Positions 25,191 through 34,980 of a DNA stretch of 64,000 nt are shown here, one piece after another. The notes below the pieces were generated by a model. That model did not search any database and had not been told where the DNA came from. It worked only from the letters and a program-made list of their open reading frames with translations. The stretch's first letter is position 1, and each line of letters opens with the position of its first letter. The stretch is from NCBI RefSeq assembly GCF_017592825.1, contig NZ_JAGFMD010000003.1:186001-250000 (forward strand), written 5' to 3'. Position numbers and translations under genes: made by a program. Source of the stretch: Roseivirga sp. E12. Its GTDB lineage: Bacteria; Bacteroidota; Bacteroidia; Cytophagales; Cyclobacteriaceae.

Positions 25191-25222
25191 CAAAGTTAAG
25201 GAATGAAAAGTAAGATGAACAA
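25191..25222 (-). promoter_or_regulatory. Promoter of the haloperoxidase-like gene
   Basis: On the minus strand TTG (25222-25220), 21 bp, then TAACTTTG (25198-25191), an exact -7 match at canonical spacing. The expected transcription start lies about 17 bp before the ATG at 25167. The gene can therefore be expressed apart from the upstream cluster genes. Confidence 0.6.
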
Positions 25223-25302
25223 TTTATTGGCTGGCCTTTTTAATTAGTGGTATTCCTTCTGTCAAGTGAGCGAAGAAACAAAAATGAGCCCCCTTTACTG
25301 CT

Positions 25303-26640
25303 CTACTTGAACAGTGGCATCAGCTTCTGATTGTCAGGGTGATCAAAGAACTTATCGAACTCAAGAAAGTACCCTTCCGGATCGAAGCCAACAAAAGCCT
25401 TATATCTACCTCCTGGGCCTTCTTCAAATGCTCCTTCTCTCAGTTCAAAAGGTTTATTGGCTTGCACATATTGATACCAGCCATCGAGGTCTTCAATGAT
25501 AAAAGACACAGTAACTCCTTTCTCTTCGGTGAACTTGTGCATGCCTCTTCGTTCATCCACTAGACCAATGAATCCAGTATCTGTAGCACGGTAGATTTTA
25601 GTCCAGCCTTGATCTGCTACCATCTCTAGTCCAAGGGTGTTTTCTGTGAAGCCTTGCATTGCCAATAAGTCTTTATAGTACAGCCAGGTGATCGCCCCAT
25701 GGAAACTGAGCTGCTTGGCGTTGTAGTTTATGGCAGTTTCAATTTCTTCATTTTGTTCCAAATAAGGGACGAAGGCCTCATTTTCCTTATGCTGTTTGAA
25801 CATCTCAAATTCCAGCAGATACCCCTCGGGGTCGATCGCCACAAAACCGTCATGAGGGCCACCTTCCTTGGGCTTATAGGTATATTTAATCTTAACACCT
25901 TGCTCCTGTAAGTAGGCATACCACTCTGGCAACTGATTGGTCAGCAGTGCCAGTGCCACCGTCTTCGGCTCATCTGCGCTGTGCATGCCTTTGGCAGCAT
26001 CAACCAAGATGAAAAGGGCACTATCGGTGATTTTGATAATGCTGGCATTGTCGTATTCGGTGAGCAATTCAAGGCCTAGGGTTTTGGTGTAAAAGTCAGT
26101 GGCCTTTGCTAGGTCTTTATAGTATAGAAATACATTGGTAGCCTGAATATTAAAGTCATCTAAGGTTCTATACTCAGTGTTATCGGCCAAGAGTTTGTTG
26201 ATTTTACGAGGAGAGTAACTCAATAACCTTCCAAACCTTCGTGAGATTTCCTGACGTTCGGCATGGTCATACTTACTTGATGAAATCAACTGGTTTTGAC
26301 CCTTCTTCAACTGATCATAGGCATACTTGGTATTGCCTTGGTAGAGGAGGAGTACCTCTTTTCCTTCGGCAATGTCTTCCGGAAACAGGCTTGTCTTGAT
26401 CAGATCTCTTTCTCTGTGAACAGAAACATTGTAAGCCGCGGCTGCTTCAACCGCCAGAGGATAAAACTTATCCATTTCGCTTGGAGTCATAGGTGAACTC
26501 AAAGCCAATTGTTTGACCCCTGAATTCACCAATTCTGAAAAGGCCGAGACGACACCGAGCTCTCGATCAAAACCTTCCTTTGGCTCACAAGAAACTAGGA
26601 TTAACAATATACATAGTAGCGATAGAACCTTGGTCTTCAT
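25303..26640 (-). CDS. Exported lipoprotein with two VOC (glyoxalase-fold) domains
   Basis: A 445-residue lipoprotein (lipobox ILVSCEP, Cys near 19). Residues ~30-155 form a helical region with no family I recognise. Two VOC repeats follow: the first from NVFLYYKDLAKATDFYTKTLGLEL to DPEGYLLEFEMF, the second from AITWLYYKDLLAMQGFTENTLGLEM to DPEGYFLEFDKF. Each ends in the GY.LEF strand whose Glu is a usual metal ligand; the first-strand His common in glyoxalase I is absent. VOC proteins include glyoxalases, extradiol dioxygenases and resistance binding proteins, nearly always cytoplasmic, so a surface-anchored double-VOC protein is unusual. It starts 2 bp after the amidase stop. Confidence 0.8.
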   Translation of the reverse strand: MKTKVLSLLCILLILVSCEPKEGFDRELGVVSAFSELVNSGVKQLALSSPMTPSEMDKFYPLAVEAAAAYNVSVHRERDLIKTSLFPEDIAEGKEVLLLYQGNTKYAYDQLKKGQNQLISSSKYDHAERQEISRRFGRLLSYSPRKINKLLADNTEYRTLDDFNIQATNVFLYYKDLAKATDFYTKTLGLELLTEYDNASIIKITDSALFILVDAAKGMHSADEPKTVALALLTNQLPEWYAYLQEQGVKIKYTYKPKEGGPHDGFVAIDPEGYLLEFEMFKQHKENEAFVPYLEQNEEIETAINYNAKQLSFHGAITWLYYKDLLAMQGFTENTLGLEMVADQGWTKIYRATDTGFIGLVDERRGMHKFTEEKGVTVSFIIEDLDGWYQYVQANKPFELREGAFEEGPGGRYKAFVGFDPEGYFLEFDKFFDHPDNQKLMPLFK

Positions 26641-26642
26641 CT

Positions 26643-28322
26643 TTAGTCGTTTTGTGAGTTGTAGAATAATGGTGGATGTTTCTCATCGAAGTCAGTGACC
26701 TTCTGGTAGGCTTTGGCAAGCGCAAGAATACTGCCTTCATCGTAGAGATTACCAATGAATGTCATGCTGGTGGGCCTACCTCTTTTATCAAATCCTGTTG
26801 GTATGCTGACCACTGGATGGCCTGTGAGGTTGGTGATAAAAAGCTGCCTTCCCCTGAATGTTGGAGCTATGATAACATCATAGTCTTTAAAGAGTTGATG
26901 GATATCATCCATTAGTTGTCTCCTTTGGCGGTTTGCCTGTAAGTATTCAACGGCTGGAATCAATCGTGCCTGACGCAGTGAATTGGCTCTTGAACCATAG
27001 TGTTGTTCAACCATCTGATCCACCCCTTTTGATAAGACAAGATCATCAAAGAAGGCACCAGCTTCAGCCCTTAGTATTATATCGAATACATTATATGGGT
27101 AGTTTTTTGGCAGGCTGATAGGGTCTGGATTGACACCCATTTCTTTCAATACCTCAAGCTCAGCCCAGAGGTTCTTTCCTTGGTCCGAAGAATCTGCTTC
27201 TATGTCTTCTTTCAAATAAGCGACTTTCAAGTCGCTCGGCCTTTTATCTACCTGAGAAAAACCGATGTCATTGGTTGTTGGGTCTAGGGGATCCTTTCCG
27301 TATATCGCATTGAAAACAATCTCGGTGTCTTCAGCCGATCGGCACAGTGGACCGACTTTATCCATTGACCAGCTCAAACTCATTACACCATGCCTGCTTA
27401 CTCTTCCGTAAGTTGGCCTCAGCCCTGTTACCCCATTTCTCGTTGCTGGTGATGTGATGGAACCAAGCGTTTCGGTACCGAGTGAAAAGGCTACTAATCC
27501 GGCAGATGTGGCCGAACCTGAACCTGCAGATGAACCACTAGCTCCTTGATTCAAATCCCAAGGGTTTTTAGTCTTTCCACCAAACCAAACATCTCCTCTG
27601 GCGAGTGATCCTGATACAAGCTTGGCGATGAGCACTGCGCCCTGTGCTTCTAGCTTTTTTACCACAGTGGAGGTGTAATTAATCATTTGATTTTTATAGG
27701 GAGCGGCACCCCAAGTAGTAGGGTAGCCTTCAACGGCCATAAGGTCTTTCACTCCGTATGGAATGCCGTGAAGTATACCTTTGTAGTTGCCAGAAGCAAG
27801 CTGTCTGTCTGCCTCGCGTGCCTGTTTCATGGCCAGTTCTTCGGTCACGGTAATCACACTTTGCAACTTAGCATCGTATTTTTTTATCCGATCGAGATAA
27901 ATTTGAGTAAGCCGCTCGGACGAAAGCTTTTTGGACTTGATAAGACTCGCTAATTCTGGGATACTCATAAAAGCAATCTCCTCATCAGAGGATGGTAGCG
28001 CTATGTCTTCGGGAATGTCCCATTGATTGCCAGTGGGATTATTTTCTGGCATGGTATAGCCACTTGGGTGTGGGTCAAAGAGCAGAGCGGGGAATGTTTC
28101 GTTGTCAGTTTCGTATTTCCTGAGCGAGTCATAGCCTGTTTTATTCCTGCCAAGGTAACGGTACATGGTATTGACCGATTGTTTGTCAAAGTCCAAGCCG
28201 ACCAGTTTCTGTCCGCTTTTCACATCTTTTTTTGAGAAATCAAACTCCTGACTTTTACAAGCTGAGAATAGAATAATGATAGAGAAGGTAAGAAGAGAAG
28301 CGAGAAGGTTTCGTGAGGTCAT
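26643..28322 (-). CDS. Exported amidase-signature lipoprotein
   Basis: A 559-residue lipoprotein of the amidase signature family (start ATG at 28322, MTSRNLLASLLTFSIIILFS then ACKS lipobox; an upstream in-frame ATG at 28352 would add ten residues before the signal peptide). The Ser-cisSer-Lys triad is complete: Lys192 in YGVKDLMAVEG, cis-Ser264 in ASGSSAG and Ser288 in TETLGSITSPA, with the 24-residue spacing between the serines known for the family. It would hydrolyse an amide outside the cytoplasm. Sequence does not reveal the substrate. It lies between the third VCBS lipoprotein and the VOC lipoprotein in one minus-strand run. Confidence 0.88.
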   Translation of the reverse strand: MTSRNLLASLLTFSIIILFSACKSQEFDFSKKDVKSGQKLVGLDFDKQSVNTMYRYLGRNKTGYDSLRKYETDNETFPALLFDPHPSGYTMPENNPTGNQWDIPEDIALPSSDEEIAFMSIPELASLIKSKKLSSERLTQIYLDRIKKYDAKLQSVITVTEELAMKQAREADRQLASGNYKGILHGIPYGVKDLMAVEGYPTTWGAAPYKNQMINYTSTVVKKLEAQGAVLIAKLVSGSLARGDVWFGGKTKNPWDLNQGASGSSAGSGSATSAGLVAFSLGTETLGSITSPATRNGVTGLRPTYGRVSRHGVMSLSWSMDKVGPLCRSAEDTEIVFNAIYGKDPLDPTTNDIGFSQVDKRPSDLKVAYLKEDIEADSSDQGKNLWAELEVLKEMGVNPDPISLPKNYPYNVFDIILRAEAGAFFDDLVLSKGVDQMVEQHYGSRANSLRQARLIPAVEYLQANRQRRQLMDDIHQLFKDYDVIIAPTFRGRQLFITNLTGHPVVSIPTGFDKRGRPTSMTFIGNLYDEGSILALAKAYQKVTDFDEKHPPLFYNSQND

Positions 28323-28371
28323 AGCATGCTCAATATAAGCATTGACTCGCAATTTGGGAGAAGTACTTTTT

Positions 28372-31300
28372 TTAGTTTGCTTTGAGAAGGATGGGCGGCT
28401 GGTTGTTTCTTACTGCAATAATCATTGCCTGCCCATTAATCATGATTCTACGTGCTGATCGATACTCTCCCCAAGTCTCGGGAGTATTCAAATGACTATC
28501 CGCTCTTGGCGTAAAAGTGCCATCGCCATTGCCCATCAATAGTGTTATTGGCTTGGCATCTGAACGGCCATAATCATTTCTGAAAGTGTAGTTATTGCCA
28601 AATACCAAAAGGTCCGGGTTGCCATCTTTGTTGAGGTCATTGACAGCAAAACCCATTGCGGTAGAGAATTGAGCCTCGTTTGCTAATGGCATGCCCTCAA
28701 ACTTTCCATTTCCTTTATTGATAAAGACTTTTGAACTGAAGGAATAGGCACGCTTGACTATGGCGTCATTCGTAAAACCACCACCGAGCAAATCTGCTGG
28801 TCCCGTGATTTGCGCATAAGACTTATAGTCGGGATGAAGTTTTTTGATGCCGGCCATTTGCTTGATCAAGTCATCGCGTGTAGCGAAAGGTGATTCAATT
28901 CCTTTTTGGTAGTGAAAGACAAAAGGATCTGTTTGACCATTGTTGTCATAGTCTCTAAGGTATAGGCTTACGGGTTGTTCTTCAGTCGCTTTCAGCTTAT
29001 TGTTTAAACCCAAATTACCCGCTAGAATATCCAGGAGGCCATCATTGTTAATGTCTGCCACTTTTAGGCTGTACCACCAGCCATTAGATCCTTCAAAAGC
29101 CTCCAATGACGCAGCGCTGAAGACTCCGCTACCATCATTTTCATAGAGATGAATGGGTGTCCATTCGCCAGCGACCAGCAAATCCTGATCACCATCTTGG
29201 TCATAGTCTATCCACTGAGATGCATTGAGCATTCCCATGGTTTCGCTGCCAGAGATTCGAGTGGTGATCTCATTCTTGAAAAGTCCTCTTCCATTATTAA
29301 TAAGCAGGTACTGCTGTGGATTTTTGCCATAGGCACCTGAGACAATATTGGAACCTACAAATACATCTAAATCGCCATCACCGTCAATATCCGTAATGGC
29401 AATGGTTTTTCCTTGTGATCCGATTTGAGGTAAAGCAGGAGGAGAAAATCTAAAATTCCCTCGGCCATCATTGAGATAGAGTCTGTCATATGAGAACAGC
29501 TGGCCTTCTTCAGACTCATTACCGCCTGTGCTGACATATAGGTCTTGGTCACCATCATTATCCGCATCAAAAAATTCTGCGGCAATGTCTTCAGCTTTTG
29601 CCAATTGGTTGAAAATAGGAGAGGCTTGAGGAGAGAACGTTCCGCTGGTTTGTTGAATCCATAACTCACCGGCTTGATCTCTTGCACCTCCGAAATAGAC
29701 ATCATCTAAACCATCTTGATTGACGTCAGCGACAGCGAGGGCTGGTCCTTCGTGATTGAACTGCCGTGGAATAAGGTATTCACGATCGAAATCAGTGAAA
29801 GCATCTTCTTTGTGTTCAAATCCAAAAGGGTTAGCCAAGGGGCTTAGTAAAGCCTGCTTTTCTTCTTTACTCTTACTCGTATCTAACTTGGCATTTTCAT
29901 AATCTATTGTCAGTGTTTGATTGATGCCTTGATTGGTCATCCGCTGAATTTTGCCATCAGGCCAGATTACTGTCAGCTCGTTAATGGATTTTGCCTTACC
30001 AAGGCCAAAATGTAAGCTGGGAGCAATGCTTGATTGAAAACCTCTGCTATTGAAATTTTCTCGTGTTATTGACTGGTCACCCAGTTTCAATGTGACCTTT
30101 GTGCCTATGCCAAAGGGGTTGAGGGAAGGCCCTTTGAAGGATACTTTCAAATAGGCATTCTCTTTAGATAAGTTCTCGTAGATAAAGGCTTCTTGCTCAA
30201 TGTTGTTGATGATGAGTTCAAGATCACCGTCATTGTCTAGATCGGCATAGGCCGAACCATTTGAATAGGAAGGTTGATTGAGCCCCCATGCATCGGCAAC
30301 ATCCTCAACTTCGAACCCGCCATGATTTCGGCCGGCATAATTTGGAATCTTAACGGTAGGCAAAGTTTCAACCAAGAACTCCTCTAGTTCGTCCTGGCTT
30401 CGCTGCCTTACGTCATTTGATGTGGATTGATAGTTGAGATAATCTAGGTCATTAGGCCGTTTGTAGATACCATTGGTGATATGAATATCCTGAAAGCCAT
30501 CATTGTCCATGTCAAAGATTAATGGGGACCAACTCCAATCCGAGGCATAGTTATTGGTAAAAAGGCTAAGGTCCGAAAATTGCCCGTTTCCCAAATTTCT
30601 TTGAAGGGTATTGCGCACATATTGATGGCCGTAACCATAACCTAATTTTATTTTATAGACCTCCGATTTATCCTCTACTACCGATCTTTTCCAGATTTCT
30701 GGGTCCGAAGGCAACATGTCTGTGGTGATGATTTCCCCTAAACCATCATTGTCCAAATCAGCAATGTCGTTGCCCATTGAGAATCGGCTGGTATGCGCTA
30801 TTCTTTGTTCTAGCTCCTCCTTGAATGTTCCATCTTTTTGGTTGATATACAGATAGTCATTTTCCGTAAAGTCATTCGATATATAGATATCGGGCCAGTG
30901 GTCCCCGTTGATATCACTAACGGCCAGCCCTAAACCGAAGCCAATTGCACTTGAATAGATTCCGGTTTGATCGGTAACATCCAAAAACCCCAATTGGCCC
31001 TGAGCCGCTTGGTTTTGGAAAAACCTATCGCCTCCAGACTCCGGCTTGTAACGCGTACTGGCTTCAGAGAAAACAGCTGGATTCTTAATGGAATGGCTGA
31101 GGAGGTACATGTCCAAGTCTCCATCTTTATCATAGTCAAAGAAGGCCGCTTGCGTAGAAAACCCCTTGAAAGCTAAGCCATATTGCTCAGCAGATTCAGT
31201 GAAGGTATTGTCCCCATTATTGATAAAAAGTTCGTTTTGGCCCTGTGCATCTTTGTAGTCGCCTACTTGAGATACATAAATGTCTAAAAGGCCATCGGCA

Positions 31301-31659
31301 TTTACGTCAGCCATAGTCACACCAGTGGACCAAGTGCCTTTACCGGCAAGTCCTGAAGCTTCGGTGATATCTTCGAATTGAAGGTTCCCTTTGTTAAGGT
31401 AGAGCTTGTTGGAGGATTGGTTCGAAGTGAAAAAGATATCGACCAGACCATCGTTGTTAATATCTCCTGTGGCTACCCCTCCACCATTATAGAAGTAGAG
31501 GTATTCTAGAATATTGAAGTCGGCTGATGAAGTCACAACATTCTTAAAAACCACACCAGACTCTTCCGCTGGGAGCAGCCTAAACATAGGTTCCGACTTA
31601 TCATCAGAACAGCCGAATAGAAGAATGGGCAAGAGAAAGATGGAGTACTTAATGCGCAT
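28372..31659 (-). CDS. UnbV/ASPIC-VCBS repeat lipoprotein, paralogue 3
   Basis: A 1095-residue surface-type lipoprotein (lipobox LLFGCSDDK, with acidic residues right after Cys as in Bacteroidota export signals). It is built of many FG-GAP/VCBS calcium-loop repeats of the DxNxDGxxD type (DINNDGLVDIFF, DVNADGLLDIYV, DIDGDGDLDVFV), likely two beta-propellers, with one UnbV/ASPIC domain in the middle (GIGTKVTLKL to WPDGKIQRM). It aligns along its length with the two genes upstream, which are tandem paralogues. VCBS-UnbV lipoproteins often accompany SusC/SusD in marine Bacteroidota, but their role is unknown; ligand capture at the surface is inference. It begins 4 bp after paralogue 2. Confidence 0.88.
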   Translation of the reverse strand: MRIKYSIFLLPILLFGCSDDKSEPMFRLLPAEESGVVFKNVVTSSADFNILEYLYFYNGGGVATGDINNDGLVDIFFTSNQSSNKLYLNKGNLQFEDITEASGLAGKGTWSTGVTMADVNADGLLDIYVSQVGDYKDAQGQNELFINNGDNTFTESAEQYGLAFKGFSTQAAFFDYDKDGDLDMYLLSHSIKNPAVFSEASTRYKPESGGDRFFQNQAAQGQLGFLDVTDQTGIYSSAIGFGLGLAVSDINGDHWPDIYISNDFTENDYLYINQKDGTFKEELEQRIAHTSRFSMGNDIADLDNDGLGEIITTDMLPSDPEIWKRSVVEDKSEVYKIKLGYGYGHQYVRNTLQRNLGNGQFSDLSLFTNNYASDWSWSPLIFDMDNDGFQDIHITNGIYKRPNDLDYLNYQSTSNDVRQRSQDELEEFLVETLPTVKIPNYAGRNHGGFEVEDVADAWGLNQPSYSNGSAYADLDNDGDLELIINNIEQEAFIYENLSKENAYLKVSFKGPSLNPFGIGTKVTLKLGDQSITRENFNSRGFQSSIAPSLHFGLGKAKSINELTVIWPDGKIQRMTNQGINQTLTIDYENAKLDTSKSKEEKQALLSPLANPFGFEHKEDAFTDFDREYLIPRQFNHEGPALAVADVNQDGLDDVYFGGARDQAGELWIQQTSGTFSPQASPIFNQLAKAEDIAAEFFDADNDGDQDLYVSTGGNESEEGQLFSYDRLYLNDGRGNFRFSPPALPQIGSQGKTIAITDIDGDGDLDVFVGSNIVSGAYGKNPQQYLLINNGRGLFKNEITTRISGSETMGMLNASQWIDYDQDGDQDLLVAGEWTPIHLYENDGSGVFSAASLEAFEGSNGWWYSLKVADINNDGLLDILAGNLGLNNKLKATEEQPVSLYLRDYDNNGQTDPFVFHYQKGIESPFATRDDLIKQMAGIKKLHPDYKSYAQITGPADLLGGGFTNDAIVKRAYSFSSKVFINKGNGKFEGMPLANEAQFSTAMGFAVNDLNKDGNPDLLVFGNNYTFRNDYGRSDAKPITLLMGNGDGTFTPRADSHLNTPETWGEYRSARRIMINGQAMIIAVRNNQPPILLKAN

Positions 31660-31663
31660 TGGC

Positions 31664-34600
31664 CTAGAACTTATAGGCTTTAAGAGCTTCGTTATTCATA
31701 GCAATCAGTAGTACATTTTGACCATCGATTTTACGAATCAAGAAATCCCTTACTTCACCTTCAATGGATAGTCCTGTTATCCACTTTGACATGGCAGAGA
31801 AGCCACCTTTTCCATCACCGATTAGTAAGATGCCATGGTTGGCATCATATCGTCCGGCCTGAGGCTTTACGCGGTGCTGATTACCTCCTAACAGTATATC
31901 CACGGCACCATCACCATTGAAGTCTGCGGTGCTGATGGCGTAAGTTGGGGCAAGCTGTGCCTCTATTGGTAGGGCACTTATACTGAAGGTTCCGTCACCG
32001 TTATTAATCATGACAGATGTTGCCAAATGGGTAGCTTCGGAAACGATAGCCTTCTCAAGCTGAGCAGGAGAGAAGATGTCTTCCATCGTTTGATCATTGA
32101 AAGCTTCATATTTGAGGTAGCGTTTCTTAATCTCAGGAATTTGCATCTGAAGTTCATGCTTCAAGGTGTAGGGCAGGTTTTTACCATTAATTACTCTTGT
32201 AAAGATCTGTTCTGGGCTGCCGTTCTGGTCAAAGTCATTGACGTATAGTCTAATCGGTTCCGAGGTGGAAGCTTTGAATCGAGAGTTGAGGCCATGATTT
32301 CCAAGAATGAAATCCATGTCACCATCTCCATCAAGATCACGGGCCTCAATACGGTGATACCAGCCTTTGAATGCAGAGGTGCCTGCTGTTGATGAGATGT
32401 TGGTAAGCTTACCGTCCTTATTTTCAAATACTATTGGATTCATCCATTCACCAACCACAATCAAGTCTTCATCATTGTCATTGTCAAAGTCATTCCAAAT
32501 GGCATCTGTAACCATACCCAGATCATTTAATTCTGGTGCAATGTCCTTTGTAGCATCTGTAAAACCTCCTTTTTGATTATTGAGATAGACATAGCTTGGC
32601 GCAGGAACCCCATAGAGGAAAGGTCGAAGCCTAGAGCCAACGAATAGGTCTAGATAACCGTCCCCATTGATATCACTGGTCGCTACCGTACCCGTACTCC
32701 AGGTATTGGCATTGAGAATTGGGTCACTGAGCTTGCTGAAACTGCCTTTTCCATTATTCAGGTAAAGGCGGTCAATGAATTGCATAGAGCCCAGACCAAA
32801 TTCATTACCACCACTGGCTACGTAAAGATCCTGATCACCGTCATTATCAAAGTCGAAAAAGAGTGCATCAGCATCCTCTGAAAGCTCATCTGATTTGATA
32901 TCTTCTTGCTTTGTTTCTCGATATGAGCCGTTAGCACTTTGGATGTACATTGAACCTGCCTCTCCTTTGGCTCCACCGATGTACAAGTCTTCGAGGCCAT
33001 CACCATTGACGTCTGCTGAGGCTAGCCTTGGCCCTTCATTTGAAACCATGTGATATGTCAGACGATCACGATCGAAATCGATGTAAGTACTTTCTTTGTG
33101 GGTAAAAGCTAGGACATCACTGGCATCTATTTGGGTAAAAACAAAGTCAGCTTTTTCCTCTAACTGTTGTGAAGGCTCAGTCGCATCTTCCCAACTAAGC
33201 GTGAGCGTTTGATTGGTCGGCACGTCTTTCATAGATGTCACTTTACCATCTGGCCAGGTAACATCTATCAAGGCAACAGTTTGAAGATTACCCAAGCCGA
33301 TGTTCGGTCTAGCGTCAACAGTAGATTGAAAACCTCTGATAGGGACTTGCTCTATGTAAAATTGTTGATCATCCCCTAAGACTCGAATTTTTGTTCCGAT
33401 TGCGAAGGTGTTTTGGCCTTTTCCCTTCAGGTCAAACTTTAAATAGCGATTGCCGACAAGTTGCTCGCTGGCTTTATTCTCAAAGATGTTGGCCACCGCG
33501 TTGACATTATTAACCACTAAGTCTAAGTCTCCGTCATTGTCCAAATCCCCATAAGCAGATCCATTTGAATGGACAGGTTCTCCAAGCCCCCACTTTTGCG
33601 CTTGGTTAGTAAACTGCAAGTTGCCTGAGTTTTTGTAAGCGTAATTAGGGATAGGAGTGACGGGTATTGGATCAATTAGACTTTTGTAATTCACACCATC
33701 TTGGTTGATCACATTGACTTTGGTGTCATTGTCATCAGCAAAATTGAGATAGTCTAAGTCTGTAATGTCTTGATAGATTCCGTTGGCTACGAAAAGATCC
33801 TTAAGCCCATCGTTGTCCATATCAAAGAATAGTGCTCCCCAACTCCAGTCAGTGGCTTCAACGCCTGCCAAACGGCCTATTTCAGTGTAAGTCCCATCAC
33901 CATTGTTCATGTGGAGCATATTGCGAATGAATTGATGATGATAGCCGTTTTGGACACCATAATTGTATCGGTCCCAGCTTTCGAAAGTTGTAACCTGCTT
34001 TAGCCTCTGATCTGGCTCAGGTAACATGTCTGTCACGAAAATGTCTGGGTTACCATCGTTATTAATGTCCGCCATATCAGCACCCATGGATGCCTGACTT
34101 ATGGAACGCATGCTCGACTCTAATACTTCGTCAAATGTCCCATCTCCTTGGTTGATGTAGAGGTAGTCTCTTTCGAAAAAGTCGTTTGATATAAAGATGT
34201 CTAGCCAGTTGTCGGCATTGACGTCACCCACCGTTACACCAAGTCCAAAACCTATGATACTTCCATAAATGCCGGCATCTTCGCTCACATCCGTAAACTT
34301 GCCATTATCGTTTCTGTAGAGTTTGTCACCTCCAACAGCATCTCTAATTGGTCTTTCGTTCTTTTGAAGGTTAAAACTTCCGATCGCCTTATACGAGTTG
34401 TTCAATAGATAGGCATCTAAGTCTCCATCGCGGTCATAATCAAAGAAGGCCGCATGGGTAGAAAAGCCTTTGTCGGCCAGCCCATAAGCCTCCGCGCTTT
34501 CGGTAAATGTGCCGTTGCCATTATTGATGAATAGTTCGTTTTGTTTGTCATCCCCAGAGATATCTCCAGAGTTGCAAACATAGATATCGAGGAGGCCATC

Positions 34601-34972
34601 ACCATTGATATCGGCCATACTCACCCCAGTACTCCATGCCTTTTGCCCCGAAACACCTGCTTGATCAGTGATGTCTTCGAACTTTAGGTTTCCGAGGTTT
34701 TTATAAAGCTTGTTTGATACTCTGTTGCCAGTGAAATAGATGTCTACAAGGCCATCGTTGTCAATATCGCCTAAGGCAACACCTCCACCATTGTAAAAAT
34801 TTCGGTAGGTATAAATATTGAATTCTTCATCAAACACGAGTTCGTTTTCGAATGAAACGCCTGAATCATTGGCTTCAAGTTTATTAAAAAGAGTGGGGCC
34901 TGAAGCGTCAGGTGTGGAGCATGCCACGGTCAATATAATCAGGCCAAAAAGTGAAGTTTTGATAGCGTTCAT
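31664..34972 (-). CDS. UnbV/ASPIC-VCBS repeat lipoprotein, paralogue 2
   Basis: A 1102-residue lipoprotein (lipobox LTVACST) with the same architecture as its neighbours: N-terminal EANDSGVSFENELVFDEEFN, a run of DxDxDGxxD loops (DIDNDGLVDIYF, DINGDGLLDIYV, DYDRDGDLDAYL), the shared ATDWSWGALFFDMDNDG segment, a central UnbV/ASPIC domain (AIGTKIRVLGDD to WPDGKVTSM) and a second set of repeats starting FTHKESTYIDFDRDR. It is closer to paralogue 1 than to paralogue 3, sharing SNEGP and GLNSR segments and the FERDYLYIN motif. The many acidic loops predict Ca2+ binding. It lies 8 bp after the 194-residue lipoprotein gene. Confidence 0.88.
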   Translation of the reverse strand: MNAIKTSLFGLIILTVACSTPDASGPTLFNKLEANDSGVSFENELVFDEEFNIYTYRNFYNGGGVALGDIDNDGLVDIYFTGNRVSNKLYKNLGNLKFEDITDQAGVSGQKAWSTGVSMADINGDGLLDIYVCNSGDISGDDKQNELFINNGNGTFTESAEAYGLADKGFSTHAAFFDYDRDGDLDAYLLNNSYKAIGSFNLQKNERPIRDAVGGDKLYRNDNGKFTDVSEDAGIYGSIIGFGLGVTVGDVNADNWLDIFISNDFFERDYLYINQGDGTFDEVLESSMRSISQASMGADMADINNDGNPDIFVTDMLPEPDQRLKQVTTFESWDRYNYGVQNGYHHQFIRNMLHMNNGDGTYTEIGRLAGVEATDWSWGALFFDMDNDGLKDLFVANGIYQDITDLDYLNFADDNDTKVNVINQDGVNYKSLIDPIPVTPIPNYAYKNSGNLQFTNQAQKWGLGEPVHSNGSAYGDLDNDGDLDLVVNNVNAVANIFENKASEQLVGNRYLKFDLKGKGQNTFAIGTKIRVLGDDQQFYIEQVPIRGFQSTVDARPNIGLGNLQTVALIDVTWPDGKVTSMKDVPTNQTLTLSWEDATEPSQQLEEKADFVFTQIDASDVLAFTHKESTYIDFDRDRLTYHMVSNEGPRLASADVNGDGLEDLYIGGAKGEAGSMYIQSANGSYRETKQEDIKSDELSEDADALFFDFDNDGDQDLYVASGGNEFGLGSMQFIDRLYLNNGKGSFSKLSDPILNANTWSTGTVATSDINGDGYLDLFVGSRLRPFLYGVPAPSYVYLNNQKGGFTDATKDIAPELNDLGMVTDAIWNDFDNDNDEDLIVVGEWMNPIVFENKDGKLTNISSTAGTSAFKGWYHRIEARDLDGDGDMDFILGNHGLNSRFKASTSEPIRLYVNDFDQNGSPEQIFTRVINGKNLPYTLKHELQMQIPEIKKRYLKYEAFNDQTMEDIFSPAQLEKAIVSEATHLATSVMINNGDGTFSISALPIEAQLAPTYAISTADFNGDGAVDILLGGNQHRVKPQAGRYDANHGILLIGDGKGGFSAMSKWITGLSIEGEVRDFLIRKIDGQNVLLIAMNNEALKAYKF

Positions 34973-34980
34973 AATGCGTA

